NCBI RefSeq assembly: GCF_900142895.1
Contig: NZ_LT670847.1
Span: 1,116,001-1,180,000, forward strand
Source: Vreelandella subglaciescola
GTDB lineage: Bacteria > Pseudomonadota > Gammaproteobacteria > Pseudomonadales > Halomonadaceae
DNA length: 64,000 bases
Direction: 5' to 3'
Positions 56,283 through 64,000 of this stretch are shown one piece after another. A program made the position numbers and the translations under genes. Position 1 is the stretch's first letter, and each line of letters begins with the position of its first letter. Below the pieces are notes generated by a model, which was not told the DNA's origin, did no database searches, and saw nothing but the letters and a program-made list of their open reading frames with translations.

Positions 56283-57152
56283 TCAGTATGACGGCGCGTC
56301 ATCATCCGGCTCACCGCGCATGCGCTCAAGGCGCTCTTCCTCTTCTTCCTTGACGTCGTCGATGATTTCCAGCATCTCACCGACGTCGGCCAGGTGGCTG
56401 GCAAAGGTAAAGTCGCCGGTCAGCGTCGTGTCGGGGTGCAGCTCGCCGGCTTCATACAGCGCCCACATTTCTTCGCCGTAGTACGTCTCGGCAAGCTCGG
56501 GGGCAAAGCGGGCAAAATAGCCGCGCATGTTGTTGACGTCGCGCTCAAGCATTGCCTCGGCGCCGTTGTTGCCGGCGGCGTCTACCGCCTGAGGCAGGTC
56601 GATAATCACCGGGCCGTCGGCATCCACCAGTACGTTGAACTCGGAAAGATCACCATGAATAAGCCCCGCGCAGAGCATGCGTACCACGTCGCGCAACACC
56701 TTCTGGTAATACTCGCGCGCGATTTCCGGCGTCAGGGTGACATCGTCAAGGCGCGGCGCGACGTCACCGGCGGCGTCGGTGATCATTTCCATCAGCAGTA
56801 CGCCATCGACAAAGCCGCGTGGCTGCGGCACGCGAACGCCTGCCGAAGACAGCCGATACAGCGCGTCGACCTCGGCGGTGAGCCAGGCCTGCTCCTGTTG
56901 TTGCTGCCCGTAGCGGGTCTTTTTGGCCATGGCGCGGGCGCGGCGGCTATTACGCTCCTTGCGCCCTTCCTGATACTGCACCGCCTGCTTGAAGCTGCGC
57001 TTGTTGGCCTCTTTGAACACCTTGGCGCAGCAGGTTTCATCACCGCAGCGCACCACGTAAACCTGCGCTTCCTTGCCGCTCATCAGCTGCTGTTCTACCG
57101 CGTTGATCAGACCGTCGTCGATCAGCGGCTGTAACCGTTTGGGTATTTTCAT
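56283..57152 (-). CDS. PA4780-type RIO1-like serine protein kinase
   Basis: This atypical kinase has 289 residues from the ATG at 57152 (MKIPKRLQPLIDDGLI); upstream in-frame sequence overlaps the dbpA end and is not part of the family. The nucleotide loop is LMSGKEAQVYVVRCGDE, the lysine lies in CAKVFKEANKRSFKQA, the catalytic loop is LIHGDLSEFNVLVDADG and the metal aspartate is in VIIDLPQAVDA. It is a single-domain cytoplasmic enzyme of uncertain target. The start lies 26 bp after the dbpA stop, so both may share a transcript. Confidence 0.92.
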   Translation of the reverse strand: MKIPKRLQPLIDDGLINAVEQQLMSGKEAQVYVVRCGDETCCAKVFKEANKRSFKQAVQYQEGRKERNSRRARAMAKKTRYGQQQQEQAWLTAEVDALYRLSSAGVRVPQPRGFVDGVLLMEMITDAAGDVAPRLDDVTLTPEIAREYYQKVLRDVVRMLCAGLIHGDLSEFNVLVDADGPVIIDLPQAVDAAGNNGAEAMLERDVNNMRGYFARFAPELAETYYGEEMWALYEAGELHPDTTLTGDFTFASHLADVGEMLEIIDDVKEEEEERLERMRGEPDDDAPSY

Positions 57153-57177
57153 AAACGCTTGCGTTGGCTCCTCCGCT

Positions 57178-58575
57178 CTAACCGTTAACGCGGCGTGCGC
57201 GCACGTTACGGCCTTTAAGTTGATCGCGCTCAAGCTTGGCCAGCGCGCTTTTGGCGACGCCACGCTCAACCGCCACGTAGGCACTGCGGGCGAGCACCTT
57301 GATCTTGCCTACCTGCTCTCCGCGAATGCCGCCGTCGCCGGTCAGCGCGCCGAGAATATCGCCGGGGCGCAGCTTGTCTTTCTTGCCCGCGCCCAGCTGC
57401 AACGTAGCCATGGGCGCCACCAGCGGCCGCTCGTCTTCCACGTCGGGCAGCGCTTCGCGCTCAAAAACGCTGTCGCTCATTTCGGCCAGGCGCTCAAAGC
57501 GGTAGTTTTCTTTAGCGCTGACCAGCGTACAAGCCACACCGCTTTTACCTGCGCGGCCGGTACGCCCGACGCGATGGGTGTGAACCTCAAGCTCGTGGGC
57601 AATCTGCAGGTTGAAAACGCCGTCTATGCCGGCGATATCCAGCCCCCGGGCGGCCACGTCGGTGGCCACCAGCAGCGACACGCTGCGGTTGGCAAACATC
57701 ACTACGATGCGCTCGCGGTCTTTCTGCTCCAGATCACCGTTCAGCGCCAGCGCACTCATGCCCGACGCGTTCAGGTCCTCCGCCACCCGCAGGGTGTCGC
57801 GCTTGGTATTGCAAAACACCACGCCGCTTTCCGGGCGGTAGTGCAGCAACAGCCGGCGCAGCGCAGCAAAGCGCGAGGCCTCGTCGGCCACGGCGTAAAA
57901 ATGCTGATCGATAGTCGTGTCATCGTGGGCGTCTTCGACCTGCACGATGCACGGCTCGCGCAAAAGCCCGCGGGTAAAGCCCGCCAGCCCGCCCTGCGCC
58001 GCGTCGGCCGGGTAGGTCGCGCTGAACAGCAGCGTCTGCCGGCGCGGTGGCGTTTGCGCCACGATGGCGTCAATTGCGGTTTGAAAGCCCATATCGAGCA
58101 TGCGGTCGGCTTCATCGAGCACCAGCATGGTGACGCCTCTCAGCACCAGCGTGCCTTTGCGCAGGTGGTCTTCCACCCGCCCGGGCGTGCCCACGACGAT
58201 ATGCGCGCCGTGCTCAAGAGATGCCAGCTGTGGGCCAAACGGCGCGCCGCCGCATAGCGTCAGCACCTTGACGTTGGGCAGCTGGCGGGCCAGCCCGCGC
58301 AGCGCCTCGCCAACCTGCTCGGCCAGCTCACGGGTGGGGCACAATACCAGCCCCTGTACGCGGCTGTTGGCGACGTTAAGCCCGGCCAGCATCGCCAAGC
58401 CAAAGGCCGCGGTCTTGCCCGAGCCGGTTTTGGCCTGTGCCAGCACGTCCTGGCCGGCAAGCGCCGGCGGCAAAGCGCGCGCCTGTACCGGTGTCATGGT
58501 GTGATAGCCAAGCGATTCAAGGTTCGCTAATAGCGCCTGAGGCAGCGCCAGGCCCGTAAAGGAAGTCGTAGACAC
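57178..58575 (-). CDS. dbpA: ATP-dependent RNA helicase DbpA
   Basis: This DEAD-box helicase of 465 residues is activated by hairpin 92 of 23S rRNA and acts in large-subunit assembly. The Q motif region is GYHTMTPVQARALPPALAGQ. Motif I is AQAKTGSGKTAAFGLA, motif II VLDEADRMLD, motif III LFSATYP, motif V ATDVAARGLDIAG and motif VI HRVGRTGRAG. The C-terminal RNA-binding domain starts near LRPGDILGALTGDGGIRGEQ. I start at the GTG at 58575 (VSTTSFTGLALPQ), preceded by CAGG; the open frame further up has no family match. Confidence 0.95.
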   Translation of the reverse strand: MSTTSFTGLALPQALLANLESLGYHTMTPVQARALPPALAGQDVLAQAKTGSGKTAAFGLAMLAGLNVANSRVQGLVLCPTRELAEQVGEALRGLARQLPNVKVLTLCGGAPFGPQLASLEHGAHIVVGTPGRVEDHLRKGTLVLRGVTMLVLDEADRMLDMGFQTAIDAIVAQTPPRRQTLLFSATYPADAAQGGLAGFTRGLLREPCIVQVEDAHDDTTIDQHFYAVADEASRFAALRRLLLHYRPESGVVFCNTKRDTLRVAEDLNASGMSALALNGDLEQKDRERIVVMFANRSVSLLVATDVAARGLDIAGIDGVFNLQIAHELEVHTHRVGRTGRAGKSGVACTLVSAKENYRFERLAEMSDSVFEREALPDVEDERPLVAPMATLQLGAGKKDKLRPGDILGALTGDGGIRGEQVGKIKVLARSAYVAVERGVAKSALAKLERDQLKGRNVRARRVNG

Positions 58576-58746
58576 AAATAATACCTGAAACGGGGCGAAA
58601 ACGCCCCAAAAACGTAAGCGGGGAGAGGCGCGCAGGCGATAAGTCCACCTGTTGCGCGCCTGCCAATATGTAACGCAGCCTAACAGAAAACGCGGCGCGA
58701 GATGGCGTTCTAGCGGGCAAACCCACCCGCCGCTGACTAACAAGCA

Positions 58747-59214
58747 TCAGCTCGCCAGCGGCACAAACTCAGCCCAGGTGAGTGCTGCCAAGTCGGCGGG
58801 GGCAAGCGCGATCTCAAGCCCGCGCCGCCCGGCACTGACGTAAATCCGCTCGACGGACTCGGCAGAGGCGTCAATAAACGTGGGCAGGCGCTTTTTCTGC
58901 CCCAGCGGGCTGACGCCGCCGAGCACATAGCCAGTGGCGCGTTCAACCTCGGCGGGCAGCGCCATCGCGGCCTTTTTAGCCTTTGCCGCCCGGGCAATGT
59001 GCTTTAAGCCAAGCTGTGCGGTCACCGGCACAATGCCCACCGCCAGACGCTTTCCATCCAGCACCACTACCAGCGTTTTGAAAATATGCTCGGGGGCGAC
59101 GCCCAACTTTTCCGCCGCTTCAAGGCCGTAGGAGGCCGCACTTTCGTCGTGCGTGTAGGTGTGGGTCGTAAAGGCGACGCGGGCTTTTTTGGCGGACTCA
59201 ATGGCCGGTGTCAT
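58747..59214 (-). CDS. ybaK: Cys-tRNA(Pro) deacylase, YbaK/EbsC family
   Basis: The 155-residue editing enzyme hydrolyses Cys-tRNA(Pro) in trans. EKLGVAPEHIFKTLVVVLDG has the conserved lysine of the INS superfamily, and GYVLGGVSPLGQKKRLPTFI with GRRGLEIALAP completes the YbaK core. It lies upstream of dbpA on the same strand, with about 170 bp between. It starts at 59214 beside a long gap that also serves the PhoH gene. Confidence 0.95.
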   Translation of the reverse strand: MTPAIESAKKARVAFTTHTYTHDESAASYGLEAAEKLGVAPEHIFKTLVVVLDGKRLAVGIVPVTAQLGLKHIARAAKAKKAAMALPAEVERATGYVLGGVSPLGQKKRLPTFIDASAESVERIYVSAGRRGLEIALAPADLAALTWAEFVPLAS

Positions 59215-59612
59215 GGCTCGCCTCCAACGTGCTAGTTCAGGGTAATCGACGTCACCGGGCGCAAGGTTTCAAAAGGCGGCGCCCAGCGATGCCACGCACA
59301 TCTGCGCAATCGTTACGGCACTCACCGTAAGAACTCCTGAATAAAACGCATAATTGCCGTGTAATTATCCCCCATTCGACGATTTTAGGGAACATTTTTC
59401 GCCTGGCGCCAGCTGTTCTCGCCCCGCTGTACGCTTTCCATGCGCCGCGACATGGCAAAAAGTCGCGCGTTATCCGACACTAAGGCTAACGCCCGCCACA
59501 CACCAAGACCCGCAGAAGAGGAGCCACCGGAACACGCCAGGGAACGACACGGCAGTCTCAACAATTTTTTGTCCGTGTCGATGTTGCTATCAACGCAGGA
59601 GTGCTTCCAACG
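59215..59612. other. 398-bp intergenic region between ybaK and the PIN-PhoH gene
   Basis: This gap should hold the divergent promoters. TTACGG-cactca-CCGTAA at 59313-59330 and CGACACGG paired with CCGTGTCG (59545-59580, 20-nt loop) are small inverted repeats. The second lies just before the ribosome site of the PhoH gene and could form a leader hairpin. Short open frames here have poor starts and no recognisable product. Confidence 0.5.
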
Positions 59613-61280
59613 ATGGTCCGACTCGAAAAGAAAGCCACCCGGCTTTATGTGCTCGACACTAACGTACTCATCCACGACCCCATGGCGCTTTACCACTTCG
59701 ACGAACACGACGTGGTAATCCCCATGACGGTGCTTGAGGAGCTGGACAAGCACAAGAACGGCATTCGTGATATTGCCCGTACCGCGCGTCAGGTTAGCCG
59801 CACGCTGTCAGATTTGACCCACCGCGCCAGCTTTACGGATATTGAACGCGGCATTCCCCTGCCCCGCGCCACCGGCGAGCCGGGCCGGCTGCGTTTTCTG
59901 TGCTATGACGATTTAAAACCCCTTGAGCACTTGTTCTCCAGCGCCGACAACCGTCTGCTCGCAGAAACCTGCCGTCTGCGCGACGAGCGCCCCGATGCCT
60001 CGGTCATTCTGGTATCGAAAGACATCAATCTGCGCATCAAGGCCGCCGCGCTGAACGTGCCGGTGGAAGACTATCTGAGCGACCGCGCCTTCGACGACAG
60101 CGACAGCATGATCGAAGGTGCGGCGGTTTACAGCCGGGAACAGCACGCCGCGCCGCTGTGGGAGACGCTGGACGTTCAGGTCAACGTCGAGCGCGTAGAG
60201 AAGCGCACCTTCTACCAGCTGCAAGGCGACATTCCCACGCATTGGCACCAGGGCATGCTGGTCTCGGACAGCGAAAACGGCGCCGAATTCGAAGCGATCG
60301 TGCGCGAAATATCATCCTCTACCGCACGCCTTGAACTGCTCACCAACTACCGTCACCACGGCGGCGTATGGGGCGTTCACGCCCACGACAGCCGGCAAAA
60401 CTTTACCCTCAACCTGCTGATGGATAAAGACATTGATCTGGTCACTATCGCCGGCAATGCCGGCACCGGCAAAACCTTCATGACGCTGGCTGCCGCGTTT
60501 CAGCAGACGCTTGATCATCGCGACTTCGAGCGCGTCGTGTTTACCCGCGCGCCTATCCCCATGGGCGAGGACATCGGCTTTCTGCCCGGCACCGAAGAGG
60601 AAAAGATGTCGCCGTGGATGGGCGCCTTTCACGACAACATGGATAACCTGCTGCGCAGCGATGAGGGCGAATCCAGCTGGGACGATAGCGCCACCCGCCA
60701 GCTGATCGGCTCCCGGGTGCAGATCCGCGCGCCCAGCTTTATGCGCGGACGCACGCTCAACGACACGCTGCTGATCATCGACGAGGCGCAGAACTTTACC
60801 CCCAAGCAGCTCAAGGCGTTGATCAGCCGCGCGGGGCGAAATACCAAGATCGTGTGTCTGGGCAACGTCGGCCAGATTGATACGCCCTACCTCACCGCCA
60901 ACACCTGCGGCATGGCCGCCGTCGTTGAGCGCTTTCGCGACTGGCCCCACGCCGGCCACATCACGCTGAAAGCGTCGAACGCTCGCGCCTGGCGCTGGCC
61001 GCCGAAGAGCTTTTGTAGCCATAACACCAACCGCCACAGCAGCTACTCATTCTCATCCCGCTTTCCGGCACCGTCGTTCTGGCGGTGCCAGGGATGTTCA
61101 GCACCCAGCGTATCGGCCGCGTGGGCGCGACGGCTGCCCATCGGCCGATCGCGACCAACCGTCGTATCTCTGCGCGTCTGGCGCTCCATCTGGGCGTTGA
61201 TTTCGGCGCCCAACAGCACCACGAAGGCCGACAGCCAGAACCACAGCATCAGCACCACCACCGCCCCCAGCGAACCGTAA
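59613..61280 (+). CDS. PIN domain - PhoH ATPase fusion (PhoH2 type), 3' frameshift
   Basis: The N-terminal PIN ribonuclease domain (about residues 1-150) starts RLYVLDTNVLIHDP, with further acids downstream. The PhoH ATPase domain follows, with Walker A IAGNAGTGKTFM and Walker B LLIIDEAQNF. Together they form an RNA-processing enzyme of the PhoH2 group. The family should end at 61018: restoring one base in AAA at 60969-60971 gives ITLKSVERSRLALAAEELL and a TAG. As written the frame shifts there and runs about 100 unrelated residues into the YihY gene on the other strand. Sequencing error and true mutation are both possible. AGGAG precedes the ATG at 59613. Confidence 0.88.
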   Translation: MVRLEKKATRLYVLDTNVLIHDPMALYHFDEHDVVIPMTVLEELDKHKNGIRDIARTARQVSRTLSDLTHRASFTDIERGIPLPRATGEPGRLRFLCYDDLKPLEHLFSSADNRLLAETCRLRDERPDASVILVSKDINLRIKAAALNVPVEDYLSDRAFDDSDSMIEGAAVYSREQHAAPLWETLDVQVNVERVEKRTFYQLQGDIPTHWHQGMLVSDSENGAEFEAIVREISSSTARLELLTNYRHHGGVWGVHAHDSRQNFTLNLLMDKDIDLVTIAGNAGTGKTFMTLAAAFQQTLDHRDFERVVFTRAPIPMGEDIGFLPGTEEEKMSPWMGAFHDNMDNLLRSDEGESSWDDSATRQLIGSRVQIRAPSFMRGRTLNDTLLIIDEAQNFTPKQLKALISRAGRNTKIVCLGNVGQIDTPYLTANTCGMAAVVERFRDWPHAGHITLKASNARAWRWPPKSFCSHNTNRHSSYSFSSRFPAPSFWRCQGCSAPSVSAAWARRLPIGRSRPTVVSLRVWRSIWALISAPNSTTKADSQNHSISTTTAPSEP

Positions 61281-62041
61281 AGTTCGCTGAAATTGGCAAA
61301 ATAGCGCACATAAAGCGACAGCCCGCCCGACCCCAACAGCCACAGCACAGTGGCGAGCAACGTGCCTACACTCAGCCACTGCCAGCGCGGCGCACGGCGA
61401 TATGGCGCAAAACGGTACAGCAGCGCAATGATCAGACTCATGGCAATCAACAATACCGGCCAGCGCAGCCAGTAAAGCAGCTGCTCCAGCAGCGACGTCA
61501 GCGGCATGTACGCAACGCCAAACGGCACCAGCGCAATAAAGCCCAGCGTCAGAAGCGTCATCACGATCAGCCCGAGCGTCAGCGCCATCACCATCACGCC
61601 GCGCTGCATCCGGCCACGCTGATCGGGCTCGCCGTAGACCACGTTGAGCCCGGTAATCAGCCCGCGCACCCCCTTGGAGGCCACAAACAAGGCGATCAGC
61701 GAACTGATCAATGCCGCCGTGCCGCTGCGTTTTTCTGCACTTTGCGCCACTTTTTGCGTTTGCTTGGCGATCAGCTCGGCGGCGTCCGGCGGCATGAAAT
61801 GGCTCAGTTCGCGCAGCTGCTGGCTGGCCTCATAAGGATCAAATACCAGGCCGCCGATAGACACCACCGCCGCAATCGCAGGAAACAGCGACAGCAGCGC
61901 ATAAAATGCCACGCCCGCCGCCAGCATGGTGATGCGATCCTGCTCGGCTCCATGCAACACGCGCCAGGCAATATCACACCAGCCACGGCGTGGAATCTGC
62001 TCGGGATGGCGGGCATTGCGCCCGCGCTGTGCGTCGCTCAC
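61043..62041 (-). CDS. YihY/BrkB family membrane protein
   Basis: This 332-residue inner-membrane protein has six helices. MLAAGVAFYALLSLFPAIAA and SELYGSLGAVVVLMLWFWLS with VVLLGAEINAQ are the YihY (formerly RNase BN) signatures. The function is unproven, and the family is not a nuclease despite older naming. A charged tail of about 45 residues follows the last helix. It is convergent with the PhoH gene, whose frameshifted tail overlaps it. Confidence 0.92.
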   Translation of the reverse strand: MSDAQRGRNARHPEQIPRRGWCDIAWRVLHGAEQDRITMLAAGVAFYALLSLFPAIAAVVSIGGLVFDPYEASQQLRELSHFMPPDAAELIAKQTQKVAQSAEKRSGTAALISSLIALFVASKGVRGLITGLNVVYGEPDQRGRMQRGVMVMALTLGLIVMTLLTLGFIALVPFGVAYMPLTSLLEQLLYWLRWPVLLIAMSLIIALLYRFAPYRRAPRWQWLSVGTLLATVLWLLGSGGLSLYVRYFANFSELYGSLGAVVVLMLWFWLSAFVVLLGAEINAQMERQTRRDTTVGRDRPMGSRRAHAADTLGAEHPWHRQNDGAGKRDENE

Positions 62042-62044
62042 GGG

Positions 62045-62710
62045 TCAGCCCAGCCGCGCACTGATAAAGCGGCTAATGTCATTAATTTGCGCGGGGCACA
62101 GCGAATGCGCCATTTCATAGCGCCGGAACTCAACCGCATAGCCTTGTGTCCGGAGCGCCTCAACGCCCTGATAGCCCAGGCTTTCAGGCACTATCGGGTC
62201 AGCGGTGCCGTGATGCGCCTCGATGGGCAACGCGCGGTTAGCTGCAGATAGCCTTAGCGCCTGAGGATTAGCCAGATAGGTCGACATCGCCAGCAGCCCG
62301 GCAAGCGGCTGAGCAAACGTCAGCGCCGCCTGATAGGCCACCGCCCCGCCCTGGGAAAACCCCGCGACAATGATCCGCCGGCTATCAATGCCATGATCAA
62401 TCTGCGCCTGAATCAGCTGCTGGATACGCTCGGCCGAGTCCGTCAGCTGTGCCGCATCCACCTTGCGGCCCAGATCCACGGATAAAATGTCGTACCAGGC
62501 CGGCATCGTCATGCCGTTATTCACGGTAACGGCAAGCGACGGCGCATGGGGCATGATAAAACGCATGTCCACGCCGTCAGGCAAATCAAGCTGAGGCACA
62601 AGCGGTTCGAAGTCGTGGCCGTCAGCGCCCAGTCCGTGAAGAATAAACACGCAGGCATTGGCGGGCCGTCCGGACGACGGCTCGATAATCAGCTCACTTT
62701 GTCGGGTCAT
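62045..62710 (-). CDS. Carboxylesterase / phospholipase family alpha-beta hydrolase
   Basis: This 221-residue serine hydrolase is related to carboxylesterase II and lysophospholipase-like enzymes. ACVFILHGLGADGHDFEPLV has the oxyanion-hole HGLG, the nucleophile serine lies in IIVAGFSQGGAVAYQAAL, the aspartate in HHGTADPIVP and the histidine in YEMAHSLCPAQ. There is no signal peptide. The stop codon lies three bases before the YihY start, so the two are probably co-transcribed. Confidence 0.93.
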   Translation of the reverse strand: MTRQSELIIEPSSGRPANACVFILHGLGADGHDFEPLVPQLDLPDGVDMRFIMPHAPSLAVTVNNGMTMPAWYDILSVDLGRKVDAAQLTDSAERIQQLIQAQIDHGIDSRRIIVAGFSQGGAVAYQAALTFAQPLAGLLAMSTYLANPQALRLSAANRALPIEAHHGTADPIVPESLGYQGVEALRTQGYAVEFRRYEMAHSLCPAQINDISRFISARLG

Positions 62711-62784
62711 TACAGTTTTTCCTTACCTTGGACAATACGCGCTACCCTAGCGCAAAGCGCCGGGTACGGCGAGAAAAGAGCCGG

Positions 62785-64000
62785 CTAGAACGGCCATATC
62801 AGCGGTATCAGCGACAGCGCAATCGCCGCCGTCAGCAGGTTGAGCCCGCTGCCCACGCGTAAAAAATCGCGCAGCTGGTAGCCGCCGGGGCCGTACACCA
62901 TCAGGTTGGTCTGATAGCCCAGCGGTGTTAAAAAGCTGGTGGACGCGGCAAACATCAGCGCGACGACAAACGGCATGGGGCTAACGCCCAGACTTTCCGC
63001 CGCCGACATGGCCACGGGGAACATGATCACCGCCGCGGCGTTATTGGTCACCACTTCGGTCAACAGCGCCACCGTCACGTAGACGCAGATCAGCAACAAC
63101 AGGGGGCTCCCCGAAGAAAGCGAGATAACCGCACCGGCCAGCGTATTGGCCGCGCCCGAGCCGGTCAGCGCCGCGCCGACACCGAACGAGGCCGCGATGG
63201 TCAACAGCACCTGAACATCCAGACTGCGTTTGGCACTACCCACCGAGCAGCAGCCGGTTAACAGCGCCGCCGCCGCCCCCATGACGGCCGCGTTGAGCAG
63301 GCTGGTCAGGCCAAAGGCGGCAAGGCCTGCCACGCCAAACAGGATGCCCCAGGCCAGCGGCGCTTTTTCATGCGCCGGGCGCGCCGCGCCGTTCAATTCG
63401 CTGACCAGCAGAAACTCTCGGGACTGGCGATGGCGGGCAAGAAACGGCGGGCGCACTTCCAGCAACAATACATCGGCCGGCTGCAGCCGCACGTGCCCTA
63501 GATTGCCGGTGACCCGCTCGCCGCCACGGCAGATGGCCAGCACCACCGCGCCATAAAGCGTCCGAAAGCGCCCGTCGCGTATCCGCTGACCGATAAACTG
63601 GCACTGTCGCGATACCACCACCTCGACCAGCCGGCGTTCCTTGAAGGCGGTTTCCAGATTTGAATGGGCATCGCGGGACGGCAACAGCCCGCGGATCTGC
63701 TGCAGCTCGACGGCCGCCGAGCGCGTGCCGGCAAACACCAGCCGGTCTTTGCCCTTGAGCACTTCTCCCGGCCCCACCACGCTGACGATATTGCCGGCGC
63801 GCTCGATCTCTACCAGAAACAGTTCGCGCAGATGGCGCAGGCCGGCCTCTTCTACCGTGCGCTCGGCCAGCGGCCCCCGGGCGTCCACCTCCATTTCGAT
63901 GGTGAACTCGCGCGGGTTGGCAAAGGCTTGGGACGCGCCGCCACGTCGCGGCAACAGCATTGGCGCAATGGTCAGCAAATAGGCCAACCCGGCAAGCGCA
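62785..64000 (-). CDS. SLC13/DASS family transporter with RCK_C domains (partial)
   Basis: The minus-strand frame is open from the stop at 62785 to the window edge, so the N-terminus is missing. About 405 residues are visible. First come two TrkA-C-like (RCK_C) regulatory domains (VVGPGEVLKGKDRLVFAGT and HVRLQPADVLLLEVRP), then the C-terminal membrane half with LTEVVTNNAAAVIMFPVAMS and ASTSFLTPLGYQTNLMVYGP, both typical of Na+-coupled SLC13 carriers for sulfate or carboxylates. Full members have around 590 residues. The substrate is unknown. Confidence 0.88.
   Translation of the reverse strand, partial: ALAGLAYLLTIAPMLLPRRGGASQAFANPREFTIEMEVDARGPLAERTVEEAGLRHLRELFLVEIERAGNIVSVVGPGEVLKGKDRLVFAGTRSAAVELQQIRGLLPSRDAHSNLETAFKERRLVEVVVSRQCQFIGQRIRDGRFRTLYGAVVLAICRGGERVTGNLGHVRLQPADVLLLEVRPPFLARHRQSREFLLVSELNGAARPAHEKAPLAWGILFGVAGLAAFGLTSLLNAAVMGAAAALLTGCCSVGSAKRSLDVQVLLTIAASFGVGAALTGSGAANTLAGAVISLSSGSPLLLLICVYVTVALLTEVVTNNAAAVIMFPVAMSAAESLGVSPMPFVVALMFAASTSFLTPLGYQTNLMVYGPGGYQLRDFLRVGSGLNLLTAAIALSLIPLIWPF

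Noticed and set aside
57073..58257. Open plus-strand frame opposite dbpA
   Set aside because: It is antisense to all DEAD-box motifs of dbpA and has no ribosome site or domain.
59440..59718. Small plus-strand frame (92 codons) upstream of and overlapping the PhoH gene
   Set aside because: It overlaps the start of a strongly supported gene in another frame, has no ribosome site and its composition looks random.
61085..62251. Open plus-strand frame of 388 codons opposite the YihY and esterase genes
   Set aside because: It spans two real genes on the other strand, is very rich in His, Gln and Arg, and has no family match.

Overview
The window looks like chromosomal DNA of a GC-rich, aerobic gammaproteobacterium, most likely Halomonadaceae (Halomonas or a close relative). 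This is an inference from gene content: a two-subunit arginine succinyltransferase operon with a Pseudomonas-type ArgR, FabV, a PA4780-type RIO kinase, DbpA, TAXI-type TRAP transport and polyamine/glutarate catabolism. No rRNA, tRNA or CRISPR array was seen.

Left part (1 to about 26.3 kb) is a catabolic region heavily worked over by insertion sequences. It holds a TAXI TRAP transporter operon, an intact IS5-type element, the glutarate hydroxylation pair glaH (csiD) and lhgO, a cupin gene, the electron-transfer chain etfB-etfA-etfD, a 3-hydroxyacyl-CoA dehydrogenase gene cut by an IS3 element that is itself split by an IS66 element, gabT/davT and gabD/davD, a CoA-transferase remnant joined to half an IS1182 transposase, and puuD, puuA, an NhaC-like antiporter and two puuB-like oxidases. 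Together these point to breakdown of putrescine and cadaverine through gamma-glutamyl intermediates to GABA or 5-aminovalerate, then succinate or glutarate. Glutarate can go to 2-oxoglutarate by GlaH and LhgO. The competing glutaryl-CoA branch appears to have been lost here through insertions and deletion. An IS30 remnant marks the right border.

Middle part (26.4-47 kb) is visibly more GC-rich and mostly housekeeping: a DUF1499 membrane protein, an SDR, arfB with an odd triplicated start region, DUF1289, an IS605-type element (tnpA, tnpB and a likely omega-RNA), ogt, DUF3581, a UPF0126 channel, the ast/aru arginine operon (astC-aruF-aruG-astD-astB) with its argR-like regulator, fabV, glutathione peroxidase, a LysE exporter, a TDT transporter and catalase.

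Right part (47.1-64 kb) begins with two TPP riboswitches that face each other. One controls a sodium:solute symporter. The other controls an SDR plus flavin monooxygenase operon, and this convergent pair is the most interesting unit of the window. After it come yebC, an MscS channel, an unrecognised gene, an ABC exporter, a RIO kinase, dbpA, ybaK, a PIN-PhoH ATPase gene with an apparent 3' frameshift, a YihY protein, an esterase and a partial SLC13-type transporter that runs off the window.
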